Positions 24,415 to 36,189 of a DNA stretch of 64,000 bases are shown piece by piece. The position numbers were made by a program, and so were the translations under genes. The stretch covers positions 620,001 to 684,000 of the forward strand of contig JAYKKR010000018.1 in assembly GCA_036971615.1 (NCBI GenBank). The letters are read 5' to 3'. The notes beneath the pieces are model-generated. The model was not told the origin of the DNA. It ran no database searches and saw only the letters and a list, made by a program, of their open reading frames with translations. Each line of letters opens with the position of its first letter. Within the stretch, counting starts at the first letter, position 1. This stretch comes from Amyloporia xantha (Eukaryota; Basidiomycota; Agaricomycetes; Polyporales; Adustoporiaceae).

Positions 24415-26445
24415 AATGCACTAATACAGAAGATCTTATGTGAGTCTGTTTTAAAAATTATAGCTCTTCCTCATGGAAAAACGCCGTTGTTTCCGGCTCG
24501 ATTTTGATTCTCCTGTTCCAGGTAAAATTGCTGTATTTTATTTGTCTAGCCTATGGCAATGTGATGATACTCTCTGGCGTCATTTCGTACAATATATGGT
24601 TCTCTGTCAAGGGCACGCAATCTCGCTTTGGATACAGGACGTAAGATAGGTTGATGCACAACGTCGTTGGTTTGATGGAACTAGAGTCCTGCCATGATTG
24701 ACATTTCCAGCGGAATTCGTCTCGTCAGAGACAAGTCCTTCGCGGCCATGGCGGCCCGCTCAAACGCACGAAACCAGTATGTCGCCCACCCCTCTAGCCC
24801 ATTACACAGCATGTCTTTGTCTTTCCTGTTTTCACGGCTGAATCACGGCTGATTACAATGAATGGACTTGCATAATGTCCAGACGTACAAGCCTTTAATC
24901 AAAGTCAATTTTGGTCAAAGGCTCAGGCATGCGTGCGTAATACGAAGGTTGGTTCCATAGCCTTGCACGACGTGTTCGCAGTTGATTGACAGTCTCAGCG
25001 TGCGATGGTGAGTGTACGTACGAGTCGGATGCAGATTATCGAAAAATTGCTCTGGCATTTGGCTCATGCCGCACATGTAGGGCGCCCAAGGAATACAGCC
25101 TGAGACAGGACAGAATGTAGCGCAAGCATTGCGTTCTTAATACGTTCACCACACTCACATTGCAGCAATCAGCGATGTGCATATGTACAGAGATTTCATT
25201 CCTACATTTTTGTCGACTGCCTCATGATCAGTGCCCACGCAATCCTATCGCGTTCATATATCAGAATCCACGTCGTCAGCCTCCCTCTCTGCCTTTTCCG
25301 AAGCTAGGAATCCGAACCATGATCTCATGTTTCCCATCGTATCTAAAAGTGAACTTCACGGTGGAAGTATCCAAGACGGATTTAAGCTTGTCTCTAGCAG
25401 CGACATTTGGACCAAATTCTGGAGCAGTATGTTTGTGAGTCTGTCAAGATGCTTTACCGTGGTCAGTCTCCGCTTGAGCCTCGGAGAATATATTGAGCAT
25501 ATAATATCAGTGACCTGCATGGCAATATCGATTGAATCGTAGACTGGCTTCCACATAGGGGCCGATACAAAGCCCTGTTTGCCGCTACTGGGGCATAACC
25601 TCTGGGTCAAACTTTCTCCGGCTGTCGACTACACATATTCCGATCGGACTTGGGCACGCCTGGAATCATGTGAGTTCTATCATGGTCTCCGAGTAAGAAA
25701 ATCGATTCTCACTTCACATGTAACGTTGGGGCCCAGAATCACCAGAATGATTACCAAAATTACAGACGTCAAGTAAAGGGAGAATATGCAGACGGTGCAT
25801 GCATGTATTACGGTAATTGTGGCGTTTTGGGAAGTACCTCTTTCATCCATGATCGTCGACTCTGACATTTTATAAAGATAGCGTCCGAATCGATCTCACC
25901 ATGGGGAATGGTTAGAACTGCGCCTCTGAGAATGGACATGTACATATTGGAGACAAAAACAACACTGAGCTCCAAGAGACGAAGGATAGCACGATTTCAG
26001 ATACTTGGACGGAGAGAGGTATAAACTCAGAAAAAGTCTCTCACCGCAAAATAAGGAGGGTGCTGTTGTTTGGCGTTAACTCTATCTTTTGATACGACAG
26101 GTGATGAGTACATGCGTACGAATTCAGATGACTCCGATGGATTCATTCTGAAAGAGCAGAAATGTCAGAACTGACGACGAAACGCGTGTAGAACTGGAAA
26201 TACATTCCTTCCTATGGATCATCATTTCGCAGCGCAGATTCATTCTGGACAATTCGAAGCAAACCACAATTGTGCTGGCAGTCAACCGTCAGTCCGCCAC
26301 ATCTCTGAGGCGACGGGTATAAAGACAAAAGGCGTCCACACGTATAAATCCAACTAACGCAGCGAGACACTCAACTTTACCTGACTCCCATTCCACCACA
26401 ACATCCACAGACACGCCTTCGAAGATCGCGTCCTAACTGGCTCAC
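24415..26445. other. 2-kb stretch without a clear gene
   Basis: On the minus strand 25680-25868 encodes a short hydrophobic segment (SLYLTSVILVIILVILG) that could splice on to 25632, but the ATG directly follows a TATAAA and no conserved domain appears, so I do not call it. Two TATA boxes at 26318-26323 and 26343-26349 belong to the next gene. Confidence 0.4.
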
Positions 26446-27447
26446 ATGGACACCTCGTCTACTCCTTCGCACTCGTCAAATCTGTTCGGTGACTTGGATA
26501 ATCCAGACTGGGGTTGGCGCGATGATTTGAAATACATACTGGAATACAACCTTCGTTCTCTTTTACCGAACTCCTCGAATAGTACGCCATGCAGGGAACG
26601 AGTTTCAAGCCAGGAGAATGTACATGCAATGCCATCGAATGATGCACAGGGGCAGCAATTCAACCAAATAGCTCCATCCCAGAACCTGCATCTAGGCGTT
26701 GCCGGCATCAGTGATAGGTGGATAGATCATGATCATACGCGTGGCGGAGATGGGATACAGTCCGAAAGGCTCAGTTTCCTGGTGATTGTCATACCAGTCA
26801 TACCAGTCTTACCAGAAGATCGTAGCCAGCCGAAAACGATCGTCCATCTAACGTGGCGGCTATCATCAAAGGGCCAGCTTTTAGTGGACGGCTTTTCTGC
26901 ATCATATCGGCAGGAAGTAGAGCAAGTCTCCTTCTACGGAAACGACTTCAGAAAGAAGAAAGCTCTGCTGCACGAACTGTGCGAGGAATTTAGCCGATGG
27001 ACAGGAGTCATCTCATTGAGGTTGGAAGCCTGTATATTCGCCTCCTTTGATGATTTCGAACGCCTCTGCCGAGCCTTCCCAGGACTTGGTATGCTGACGG
27101 TCATAAGCGTAGAGTGGAGCCCTCAGGAAGTCGAAGAGAAGAAGGCAATTGAAGAAAGATCACGGGGAGAGTGGGACCAGGTCTTACAGGAAGAGGACAT
27201 ACCGTCAACGCAATTCGCAGAATATTGTCGAGCCGCGCGCGATAAATACATCCTTGACATGCGGACCAAGCCAACCTCCAGGGTGCCACGCCAACGGTTC
27301 TTTGCATATGTCATCGGGGCATGGGTCGTGCATAATAGAGAAGAACTGAATACCTTGGAGATTATTGCCAGGGAAACTGCCCATTCTATCGAGATGAGGC
27401 GATTTATCGCCAAGCGATCTGTGTTATTTCCAAAAGATGAAGAGTAG
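26446..27447 (+). CDS. LRR-like hypothetical protein (F-box-associated type)
   Basis: Single-exon gene of 333 aa with TATA boxes 97-128 bp upstream. The N-terminal third is disordered with many Ser, Asn and Gln. The segment around residues 180-225 (WTGVISLRLEACIFASFDDF, then RLCRAFPGLGMLTV) resembles the leucine-rich-repeat-like signatures of the very large basidiomycete F-box/LRR families, in which the position between two layers reads 'surface residues of a pit, hill or fold'. No F-box is visible at the N-terminus. The last 100 residues are charged and probably helical. I do not recognise a specific function; a substrate-recruiting role is only inferred from family resemblance. Confidence 0.65.
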   Translation: MDTSSTPSHSSNLFGDLDNPDWGWRDDLKYILEYNLRSLLPNSSNSTPCRERVSSQENVHAMPSNDAQGQQFNQIAPSQNLHLGVAGISDRWIDHDHTRGGDGIQSERLSFLVIVIPVIPVLPEDRSQPKTIVHLTWRLSSKGQLLVDGFSASYRQEVEQVSFYGNDFRKKKALLHELCEEFSRWTGVISLRLEACIFASFDDFERLCRAFPGLGMLTVISVEWSPQEVEEKKAIEERSRGEWDQVLQEEDIPSTQFAEYCRAARDKYILDMRTKPTSRVPRQRFFAYVIGAWVVHNREELNTLEIIARETAHSIEMRRFIAKRSVLFPKDEE

Positions 27448-27806
27448 ACACGATACATCTACCACGGACAAGATCTAGTACCACAATGTTCAATCCTGTA
27501 AAGCAGAACTTGAATTTATGTGATAGCAATAGAAGACCTTTCATATACCTAGACATGAATCAATTTTCAATGGTTGATAACTTTCAGAGGGGTCACAACA
27601 TGTAATTTTTGACTGCATGAGACAGCGTTATGATGAACTCGCGGTATTTCAGTGCCAGAGACTAGGAGAATTCAACGTCCATTCCGGTGTGGGGAGGGTC
27701 AGGTGATTGAAATTCATCATCCGGCGCTTGTGATCGAGTCTCGAGTCGCAGACCTTCAGTGTTCACTCAGCACTGACAATTCACTGAACACTGACTGGAA
27801 CAGGCC
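27448..27806. other. Intergenic, promoter of ISA2-like gene
   Basis: No gene or clear TATA box. A direct repeat containing TTCA(C/G)TCAGCACTGA-like sequence occurs near 27765-27795, just before the ISA2 ATG. Confidence 0.35.
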
Positions 27807-28794
27807 ATGTCCGCAACATCCTCTTCGGCTCGGGGCCTCCTACGCCTCGTTCCCATTCTCCCTTCTGCTTCACATTCCTCGGCTCACTCATCCCAATATG
27901 CTCGCTCGTTTTGTTTAGCCTCCCGAAACCTACGGTCCCCTTCCCCATCATCGCAAACGCCGCTGCTCGCCGGACCACCTGGGCATACACGAACTTTCAC
28001 GTCCTCACATACCTCGCGTGCAGCGCTTGCGCAACACCCACCAGCCCAGCACTCTGTCCTGGCTTCGTTTCCTCCACCAGCGTCGCTTCGTAGTACGGAG
28101 GCGGATGAGGATGCCGACGAGCCGGATGTAGACTACATTCCACCCGAGGAAGCGAGACTCGAGATCACGGAGAGAGCGGCAGAGGTACGTCTCATGACTC
28201 TGCGTTGTGTTATTTGGCGCATACTCATTTCGGAGCGTTGATCCCATTATTCTTTGCTTATTCATCGTATGCATTGGTTCGGATAATTAGCAACTTCGGT
28301 CGATCACGCAGAGGGAGAACGACCCAAATGCTGCACTGAGAATATCAGTGGAGAGTGGGGGATGCCACGGATACCAATACAAGATGGTGCTCGCCAAGAG
28401 TCGCGAGCCCGACGACTAGTACGTATTACTCTTCTGCCCGACTCCTCGCGGTCTCCCTTTACCACGACCTATGCACTGATACCTGGGCCTTCCAGCGTGT
28501 TCAGCCACCCTACCGTACAGCCGTCAAATATCGTCGTGGACGCGGTCTCGATGGCGCTTTTGAAGGGCTCGACAATCGACTTTACGACGGAACTGATTGG
28601 AAGCAGCTTCCAAGTGGTAGATAACCCACAGGTGAGCCCCGTGACTATATCCCCACAGCGACCGCGTGCGTGAGGACGTTTTGCGGCTTCCATGCTAGTC
28701 GCTACCATGCCATTTCTTCAATATGCTGACCAAGTCGATACAGGCGAAGGGATCAAGTTGTGGCTGTGGCGTGAGCTGGGAGCTGAAGATATAG
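27807..28794 (+). CDS. ISA2: Mitochondrial iron-sulfur assembly protein ISA2
   Basis: A-type Fe-S carrier of the HesB/IscA family that helps build [4Fe-4S] clusters for mitochondrial enzymes such as aconitase and lipoyl synthase. Exons 27807-28184, 28291-28418, 28496-28631 and 28744-28794 join in phase to 230 aa. The first 90 residues are rich in Ser, Arg and Ala without a fold, a typical mitochondrial presequence. The domain carries the three conserved cysteines: Cys151 in SGGCHGYQY and Cys220 and Cys222 in the C-terminal SCGCG motif. LKGSTIDFTTELIGSSFQV and NPQAKGS match the family. The last exon is only 17 codons but contains the essential CGCG, so it is easy to miss in automated annotation. 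Confidence 0.92.
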
Positions 28795-29297
28795 ACGTTT
28801 TTAGAAGAAGTCCATACGGCGATGATCTACGGTACATTGTACAAGATATTATTAGGACTGCCACCATGGGCATCCTCATTAGCAGTCATACTCCCCACCT
28901 CATCTCACGCAACACGTCCCCATCACTATTCCACCGTAGGCACTTCGGATGCAGATCAATGAACAGGATCATCGCGGAGCTGGGTGTTTCCATCCCACAT
29001 TTCTACGTTGCTTCGAAGCTACAGTCGGGGGAAGTCTGAATCAGACTGCGCATCGAAGCCAAGAAGCCAACCGCTGCTACGCCGAAAGAACCTCTCGACC
29101 GTCGATATCGGCTATATTCCAAGATAAATGCGACAATTTCTACACCGTCAATCGGGATTTTTGCTCAACCAAAAACGAGAGCATTTTGGTGATGGACAAG
29201 GATAGCTGCTTCACCGCATGCTCGCTGCCTGGCAGTACTCCAGTCTGCGGATCACCAGCGGTGTTCAGCATGAGAGGTGTAGTGTACGATCCTTGAC
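28795..29297. other. Intergenic downstream of ISA2
   Basis: No gene recognised; only short frames without motifs. Confidence 0.4.
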
Positions 29298-29763
29298 ATT
29301 AGCCGTACTCAATTCTTTTTTTTATTTCTCATTTTATTTTTTGTGCTCATCCGAGAGTTCGTGTAAGCGAGATTCTAAACCCGATCTAAGAATTGAGGAC
29401 CTCATTTTATTCGCACGGTGCAGGCGGAGTTGAAGGAGTTCGTATTGCCACCAGCAGGAATGTATGCAAAGCAGATACCTATCGTTTTTGCACCCATTGG
29501 AAGGTTTCTGACATATTCTAGATAGCTATATCTACCCAAAGAACCTATACTGCAGTCAAAACTGGAGAGCCAGCATCGAAACAAAGCATTATTCTCGCCC
29601 AGTGGTGCACCGGCCCGTACATATTTGGAACCCCGCATGTCAGACCCGTCAGATCGCTTTAGATTATTTTAGATCACTTTATTTCCACTTCATGGAACAC
29701 GAGGCCTGATGTGAGCACAAGAGAAATAAATAAAAATAAAAAAAAGAATTGAGTACGGCTATT
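29298..29763. mobile_element. 466-bp AT-rich element with inverted ends
   Basis: The left end (ATTAGCCGTACTCAATTC followed by a T-rich tract and TGTGCTCA) is repeated in reverse complement at 29711-29763 with small gaps in the T tract, giving arms of about 53 nt. No coding capacity. It is most likely a small non-autonomous DNA transposon; target-site duplication is unclear. Confidence 0.6.
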
Positions 29764-29920
29764 ATGGATCCGGAGTGTAACGTATCTGCTGGATGATCAT
29801 ATACGTAACGGTGAGTTGACCAGAGAACTGTGGCACTGAAATCTCGGTTTCGATCACACTCGCAGATATTGGCAGCTCCGCCAGCTCGTTCCACATAACC
29901 ACACACATTCAAGTTGTCAT

Positions 29921-29990
29921 TAGGGGTGTTCAGAGTATGGCTTTCGACAGAGGTTTTCCGCTCAGCTTTCAGCCTCGGAGGAAGCGTCAC
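29921..29990 (+). mobile_element. Fragment of the foldback element family
   Basis: The sequence starting CATTAGGGGTGTTCAGAGTA and containing TTTTCCGCTCAGCTTTCAGC closely resembles the left end of the element at 16425, with a short internal deletion. It is a truncated second member of that family. Confidence 0.65.
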
Positions 29991-32206
29991 GTGATCTATA
30001 TCATGCATAGCGGCTAAAACGCGATCGCGAGCCACTGATGAGACCGGGTTCAATGACGTGAGAAGACAGCCTGGCGGCGAGTGGGAACATTATGGCAAGG
30101 TGAAAAGATGGTTTCTGAGGGCGAACAGGGACCGTCCCTGGCAGCAACGTAAGGTCACGACGGGAAGGGGGGGCCAGCCGGACTCCGGAGGTTGTGGGAC
30201 TTAGAGCGGGCACCGTACCAGTGCATCTGCCACTCGATCACACGCACCCCGACGGACGTGAACAATGTCCCAAGAGAATTTTATGAGCGGGTATATCACA
30301 TGGGATCCAGCGGACCGAGCAGCAGTCTCGAGTCTCAACGTTAACGTCGCCGCTGGGGGAGGCTCTGCACGACGCACGTACGAGCCCATCGGTCATCGGA
30401 GCCGATCGCTGGCAGGAGCTCCATCTGTTCGCCCCGCGGCGAATGGGCGAATGGACGGAGGAAGAAGGACAAGGAACGGGAAGCGCGCTGCTCAGGGCGA
30501 GCGAGCGGTGCACACTGCACACCGGTCCCGTCCCTGGCCCCTGCGACGATCGCGAGTGACGTCAGGCTCGCCGCGCGACGTCGAGCCCTCATGATCATGA
30601 CAATCCCAAGGGCGATTTTCGGGATTGCCCCACAGAACCACAGCGCAGGGCAGGCCCAGAGGATTATTTTGGGCGGGGGTGCAGATCGCGGGGGCAATTG
30701 AGGCTGGGGGCATGGCGTCGATGGAGGATGGCTGGAATATGGATATGGACAGGGCAGAATGGGTGTTGGGGTCTGAGGCCTGAGGCCGCGATCACGCACC
30801 ATCACATCATGAGATGCCAGGCAGCCAGTGAGACGAGGACAAGGATCGTATCATATCATGCTCCTGGCCCGGGCCAGCCAGTGCGATCGGGCGACTGATC
30901 ATGGGGAGCACACCTGTGCGGATTTACGAGCGTTCGATACTGCAATATGCGCGAGCGCGCTCGGATGCAGTACTACTACATACACGGGACCGCGGGCTCA
31001 CGTACCCAGAGTAAATGCTACCGTTGGAGCTAGACGACCCGACGGCATTTCAACGCCAGACATGGACGTCAGTGTACGTACACCGGGGCTGTGCGTTCAC
31101 GTCTCACTCGAGTTTGCGAGTGGACGTCGACACGAGGCTGCGGGGAAGAAGAATGGAAGGACTGGCTCCTGAGGAGGCGATCGCCCCATCTGGAGAGGCA
31201 ATCTGGATTCTGGATACCTAGATAATTTGTCCCAGGATATTCTGGCGCGTAGCGTGGGTCATCCGAGGTTTGGCCAGGCCAGCGCGACGAGGCAGCTGCG
31301 CTCCGGATTCCGAGGTTCACGGGGCGGATATTGGGTCGACTGGCTGCGATGGCGCCCGGGTATGGTTTACAGACGGCGGATTGGGATCAGACGCGCAGCT
31401 GCAGTGGTCTCGGAGTGGAGTTAAGTGTTGCTCTGGTCCTTAGGACCGCAATGCAGCGCGATCGGTTTCGATGGGTGTATGAGACCGGCGAGTCCGAAGG
31501 ACATCCTCTGCAAGACAGTCCGAGAGTGGATCAGCTAGATGACGAACGAATGAAATCTAGAGTCGTGATAGATAACTCGAGTAAGAAGATATGACACGAT
31601 TTGTCTTGGATGGGCCGAGCTGAACGGGATGATTGGTATCACCGTACACTGCGGGGGAGCCCAGGGGCACGCGGGCCCGCCGACACAATTTTGCCTAGAG
31701 CGTCAGTCGTCGCATGGAATGTTCCACAATTGCCAGACAACCTGCGAAAGACACCGGCCGTCTGCTCACAGTCTCAGACTTCACCGCGAGCAGGCCGTCT
31801 GATATCCCAACGGACGCCACTGTGTCTCGACATCTGTCTGGTGTGCACAGCCGAGCAGATTGAGAGCTATAACGAGACTGACAAGGCGCAGAAACATCAA
31901 AGTTGAACCCATGATGAGCGCCTTGACTCTCACAACCCAGCGAGGCCGGCGCGCTAGCTGGGTGTGGCTATCGCGAGACTCGAGTATTATTGTCACCTCG
32001 GACGCTCGCGAAGCGTAGACAAACGCGAGTAGAAGTACGGACTGTCCGAATAATATCGCAGGACATGCTATACGCTAGTGCTTGGAACACGACGGAGAGA
32101 GACGAGCTGGGAAGGGGCGCTGGGAGAGTCGAACTCGAGGGAACATCACCCTGATTTGGTCGGCTATTGCCCCTCGCTGCAGCCGTCGTCTCCCGTCTTC
32201 AAGCGA
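29991..32206. other. 2.2-kb upstream region of the bZIP gene
   Basis: GC-rich with overlapping short open frames on both strands but no recognised gene. A palindromic CRE (TGACGTCA) lies at 30557-30564, and further GACGTC cores occur around 31065 and 31125. These are sites that CREB/ATF-type bZIP proteins bind, so autoregulation of the downstream gene is conceivable. Confidence 0.4.
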
Positions 32207-32212
32207 TATAAG
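32207..32212 (+). promoter_or_regulatory. TATA-like box of the bZIP gene
   Basis: TATAAG lies 127 bp upstream of the ATG at 32339, followed by a pyrimidine-rich leader (32225-32330) typical of highly expressed fungal genes. Confidence 0.5.
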
Positions 32213-32338
32213 CCCCGGACTTCCCCCTTGATCATTTTTTTCGTTTTTCCCCCTCCATACCCACCCACCCACAGTGCCCATACCCCACCAGCCCCGCCCA
32301 ACTGGCCGCCCTCGCCCCACCCAAAAGCACATAGCAAC

Positions 32339-34322
32339 ATGTCCCCGCCCGTCTCCGCCCTCGCCATGTCCCACCTCCTCGCCCACGACGCTCCGCTCTC
32401 CTCCCCGCTCTCCGAGGGTCACAGTCTCCCCGTGCCCTGGGACGCCCACCTCCAGCCCGCGTGCACCGGTCTGTTCTTCGCCGCTCAGCCGGGCCCCACC
32501 CCCGCTCTCCCGCCGTTTTCAGCCGCCGGCGGAGGCGGCATGTACTCGCCGCCGCCGGTGCTCCCGGTCGCCGCGCCCGCACCGCTCCCCGCCGCGCGCG
32601 TGCTCAAGAGCAGCCGGATGTCGTCCCCGAGCGTAGAGCCCGAGCAGACGCTGTGCCTCCCGACGCACCAGCTATTCGACATACCCCCGCCGTCGGCCGC
32701 GTCGTCGCCCTCGCCCTCGCCGTCTCCGGCGCCCGAGGAGCAACACCAGCCCCGGCTGAGCATCTCGATCAACCCGAGTCTCGCGGCGGTGCCGGCGAAA
32801 CGGCCGAGTGGGAGCGGGAGCGTGGCGAGCACGAGCAAGAAGGTCCGCGGCGCGGGCGGGGAGAGGATGTCGACGCGGGAGTTCGTGCCCCCGGACGTGT
32901 CGGGGCTAAGCAAGCGCGAGGCGAGGCTCGTCAAGAACCGCGCGGCGGCGTTTCTGAGCCGGCAGAGGAAGAGGGAGGAGTTCGAGAACATGGAGATGTG
33001 AGTCGGTTGGGGTATCGTGTGTCTCTAGACTAATGTGTGCTCGCAGTCGCGTTGCGGAGCTTGAGCAAGAAAATGCCCGACTCCTTGCGCTCACCCGGAA
33101 TCCCTCGTCTCCGCCGTCACAGTCGGACGACGAGCTCGTGTCAGAGGTGGAGCAGCTCCGGAAACAGCTTGCGGACATGCAAGAGCGGGAACGCGCTCTG
33201 GCCGAGGAGCTCTCGAGAAAAGCTGCAGCGTCGGAGCGCTCTCCGTCGCCTGCACCCTCTGCATCCACTGACTCCTCTGACGGGATCAAGGTCGAGAGCA
33301 CGGAGACGGACATTGGGTCGTTGCGGACAACGCGAGTCGAAAAGTCGGGAGCTAGTCTAGGCTTAATGGTCAGTCGGCCCAGTCTACTCTTGTTGCGATA
33401 GTTGTTAAACCCTGATTTCTATCTCCCTGCACCTGTTCAGGTCCTTCTCTGCGCTCTTCCGACGCTCCTCTCGATGCCCTCGCACTCTCATGCTCATCAC
33501 AGCCACCACGCCGCGCACATTCCGAACACCTTCGCCCTCTCGCACCATCATTCGCACTCCGACTCGCTGCCTGCATTCGACATGCCTGCACTCTTCCCTT
33601 CCTCGTTCGACTCCGACTGGTCGTTTGAGTCGGCATCCGGCATGGACCTCGACTTCGACCTCGACAAGCTGGACAAGCTCGACTTCGCGCTGGACAAGGA
33701 CGACCGCTCGCGCCTGGTGTCCGCCGCGGCCGTGAGCCGGAAACTCGAGTTCGAAGGCGCGGAAGCCCTAGGCGCCCTCGACATCAGCTTCGACGCGAGC
33801 CCCGCGGAAAACGGGAAGATTCGCGTGCGGATCCACCCCCCGGCATCGTCGTCGTCCTCCTCAGTCTCCTCGGCCTCGTCGTCCGCGTCGGTCAGCTCAG
33901 CAGGCTCCCCGCCCGCATCGCAACAGCAGCCGGACGAGGACCACGCGATGTCGACGTCGTCTTCCTCGTGGGCCGACTCGAACGCGCCGTCGCCACAGCA
34001 CAGCCAGGCGATCTCCGACGCGGACGCGGACGCGCTCGGCCCGTTCCTGGGCGTCGGCGCTGGCTTCGTCAACGGCGCGGGCGCGGAGTACGCGCTGATG
34101 GAAGACGAGCTGCTCTCCTCGCTCTCGCACCCGCATCCGTACTCGGGCGCGGGAGCCGGCATGGACTTCGACTCATGGAGTTTGAGCGACGGATACGGCT
34201 CGCGCGCGGGCTCGCCGGGCGTCGGCGGGGGTGCGGGCGGCAGACGCCGAGTGCGCATCGCGCTGAGGAGCGTGCCGGGGCGCGGACGAGAAGGCGGCGA
34301 GTGGGAGGTGGAGGTGTGTTGA
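32339..34322 (+). CDS. bZIP transcription factor with a hydrophobic segment after the zipper
   Basis: Three exons (32339-32997, 33047-33368, 33441-34322) join in phase to 620 aa. The basic region is REARLVKNRAAAFLSRQRKR with the invariant Asn200 and Arg208. The leucine zipper follows from about residue 215 (MEIRVAELEQENARLLAL), with more heptad-like sequence to residue 275. The first splice junction falls inside the zipper start. Residues 322-339, encoded across the second splice junction, read LGLMVLLCALPTLLSMP, long and hydrophobic enough for a membrane helix. The C-terminal 280 residues are acidic and Ser-rich with Asp/Leu repeats (DLDFDLDKLDKLDFALDKD), a likely activation domain. The start at 32339 is preferred over an in-frame Met 87 codons upstream because the TATA box lies between the two. 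The basic region resembles CREB/ATF6-type factors; the target genes are unknown. Confidence 0.9.
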
Positions 34323-35660
34323 TGTCTGCGTGCTTTCCCCGTCTGAGATCCCTGGCGATGCGGTGGGTGGCGGTGGGTAGTGGAAGTGATATATCTTAGG
34401 CCCGTTTTTATTGGTTCTTTCCGGTTCGTCTCTCTTCGTTTCTTTTTTTTTGCGTTTTGCATTCGCCTTCGCCTTCGCCTATTCGCCTCCCTGATCCGAC
34501 GTGTTATTTGCTCTCGCTCTCCCGCATTTGCCCCGCGCGTGGCTGCCACCAGGACACTCATCTGTGTTAGATATGCCGGTCGCAGGCCAGGCGCGGCGTG
34601 GCGCCAAGTACGTATACATCCTCAGTTATTCCCTATCCACTATGCCCTATGTCGTAAGACTATGCTCTCCTCCCGCATCGTATGCCACTCTGCACCCTCT
34701 CTCCTCTCTCCTCACCCCCCTCCCCCTACCTTTAAACCCCGTTTAACCTTCGCGTGGCCTAGAGCGAACATTCGCCTTCTTCTCGCCTCGTTATTTGTTT
34801 TTGACCTGCTGGTAGAACCTCGTACATACCCCCGCCGTTCGTTTGTCCTGACCCGTAACCGTGTATTGTCTCATTTGGTATAGTTCCCGTCGTCTTATTA
34901 GTTAATAGCCGCAAAAGTACATAATACAGTCGTGCATTTTGGGTTGGCCTACTGATTTTTTGGCTGCGTGCGCAACTGGACAGTGAACATGGACGTCGCA
35001 AGCATGACTTGAGCGAGGCATGGACAACGTTGGTCTAGGTATCATGCTGTTCTGTTTGTCGTCGCTGAGGGTTAGCTTAGTGTGGTTTCTAAGTTCAAAG
35101 CTCAGGGTCAATTGGGAGCTGGCTATTCTAAGTAGCTCAGGTTTATTATAATTTTGTCGCCTCTTGCCATTTGTTCGAAATGCCTAGATATTGCTTGATG
35201 TATTTTGAGATTTCACCGAAAGACGCCAGAGGACCATCCCGAGATGACCGGGTCTGCGAGGCGCTCGAGGCGCACTCTCAGTCTAATCCACACGCAGGTA
35301 CATAGCAATTTCAAGCGATCTAAGAAGTCTGTAGTCAGAAAATGACTTCCCTATCGGAAAATGTCTGAGAGATGTCCGCCCGTCGAACATACCATCTAGC
35401 CCAGGACCCCGGCGAAGAGCCTCGATCCCATTTGGTCCGAAAATCGGCCAAAATTTCGAAAATGTTCGATCCAAAAGGCCGAATTTGGGGGGCGTAGGTC
35501 GAAATGTTCGGTGCCATAACGGTCCGAAATGTACCTCTCAGCCCGCATGTCCGATCCTATCAGGGCCGAAATCCGGCCAGTCCTGGCGCGGAAATGGACA
35601 GGCCGGTCAAGCCGACGGGCATCTCCTCAGACGCCTCTTCGGTCCCCTGCCGAATTAGTG
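34323..35660. other. Intergenic downstream of the bZIP gene
   Basis: No gene recognised. 35440-35590 is rich in CCGAAAAT/GGCCGAAA words similar in style to patches at 20150-20300 and 21110-21260, possibly remnants of one old repeat family. Confidence 0.35.
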
Positions 35661-35662
35661 CT

Positions 35663-36150
35663 GCCATGAGGTGAGGTGAAGGTCACCTCGAGGTAACTCC
35701 GACGTTCACCTCATTTACCTCGAGGTGGCTGAAATTTACCTTGAGGTACCTTGAGGTGACCGGCTAAAGCCGACCAGAGTCACTCTCTCCTGATCAGGAT
35801 GTGGTGGCTGCGCGACCAACTGCAATAGAAAACTGTTCGGAGTGGCTGTAGATAGTTTATTCATGGATTACTTGCTTCAGAGCATATATGAAATGCAGTT
35901 GATATTTAATATGCATTTAAAAACAAATTTTAGGGATAGGACATGCTACTGTTCACTTGAGGTACTGAATTCGCCAGAGCTCACGAGCGTTGTCACCGGT
36001 AGCCACGCTCGTGACGATGAGATAACGTGACCATTTACCTTGGGTGCTCGGCCATCAATTACCTCGAGGTACATCAAGGAAAAACCACCTCAAGGTACCT
36101 TGAGGTGGCAAGCCGAGATTCCGAACCACCTCAAGCCACCTTGAGCCTCA
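35663..36150. repeat. Element with clustered CCTCGAGG/CCTTGAGG words at both ends
   Basis: The two ends (about 35663-35765 and 36028-36150) are packed with the near-palindromic words ACCTCGAGGT, ACCTTGAGGT and AAGGTACCTTGAGGT in both orientations. An AT-rich unrelated core separates them. The arrangement suggests a non-coding DNA transposon with subterminal repeats. Confidence 0.55.
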
Positions 36151-36189
36151 ACACTGGATGTGGGTATTAATCTTTTTGTGCGAAAGATT

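Noticed and set aside
25632..25868. Possible small membrane protein on the minus strand
   Set aside because: A hydrophobic helix and one plausible splice exist, but TATAAA touches the ATG and no domain or further exon was found.
33548..34561. 337-codon minus-strand ORF opposite the bZIP gene
   Set aside because: Its Ser/Asp-rich repeats are antisense images of the bZIP C-terminus; the plus frame continues a bZIP with correct splicing.
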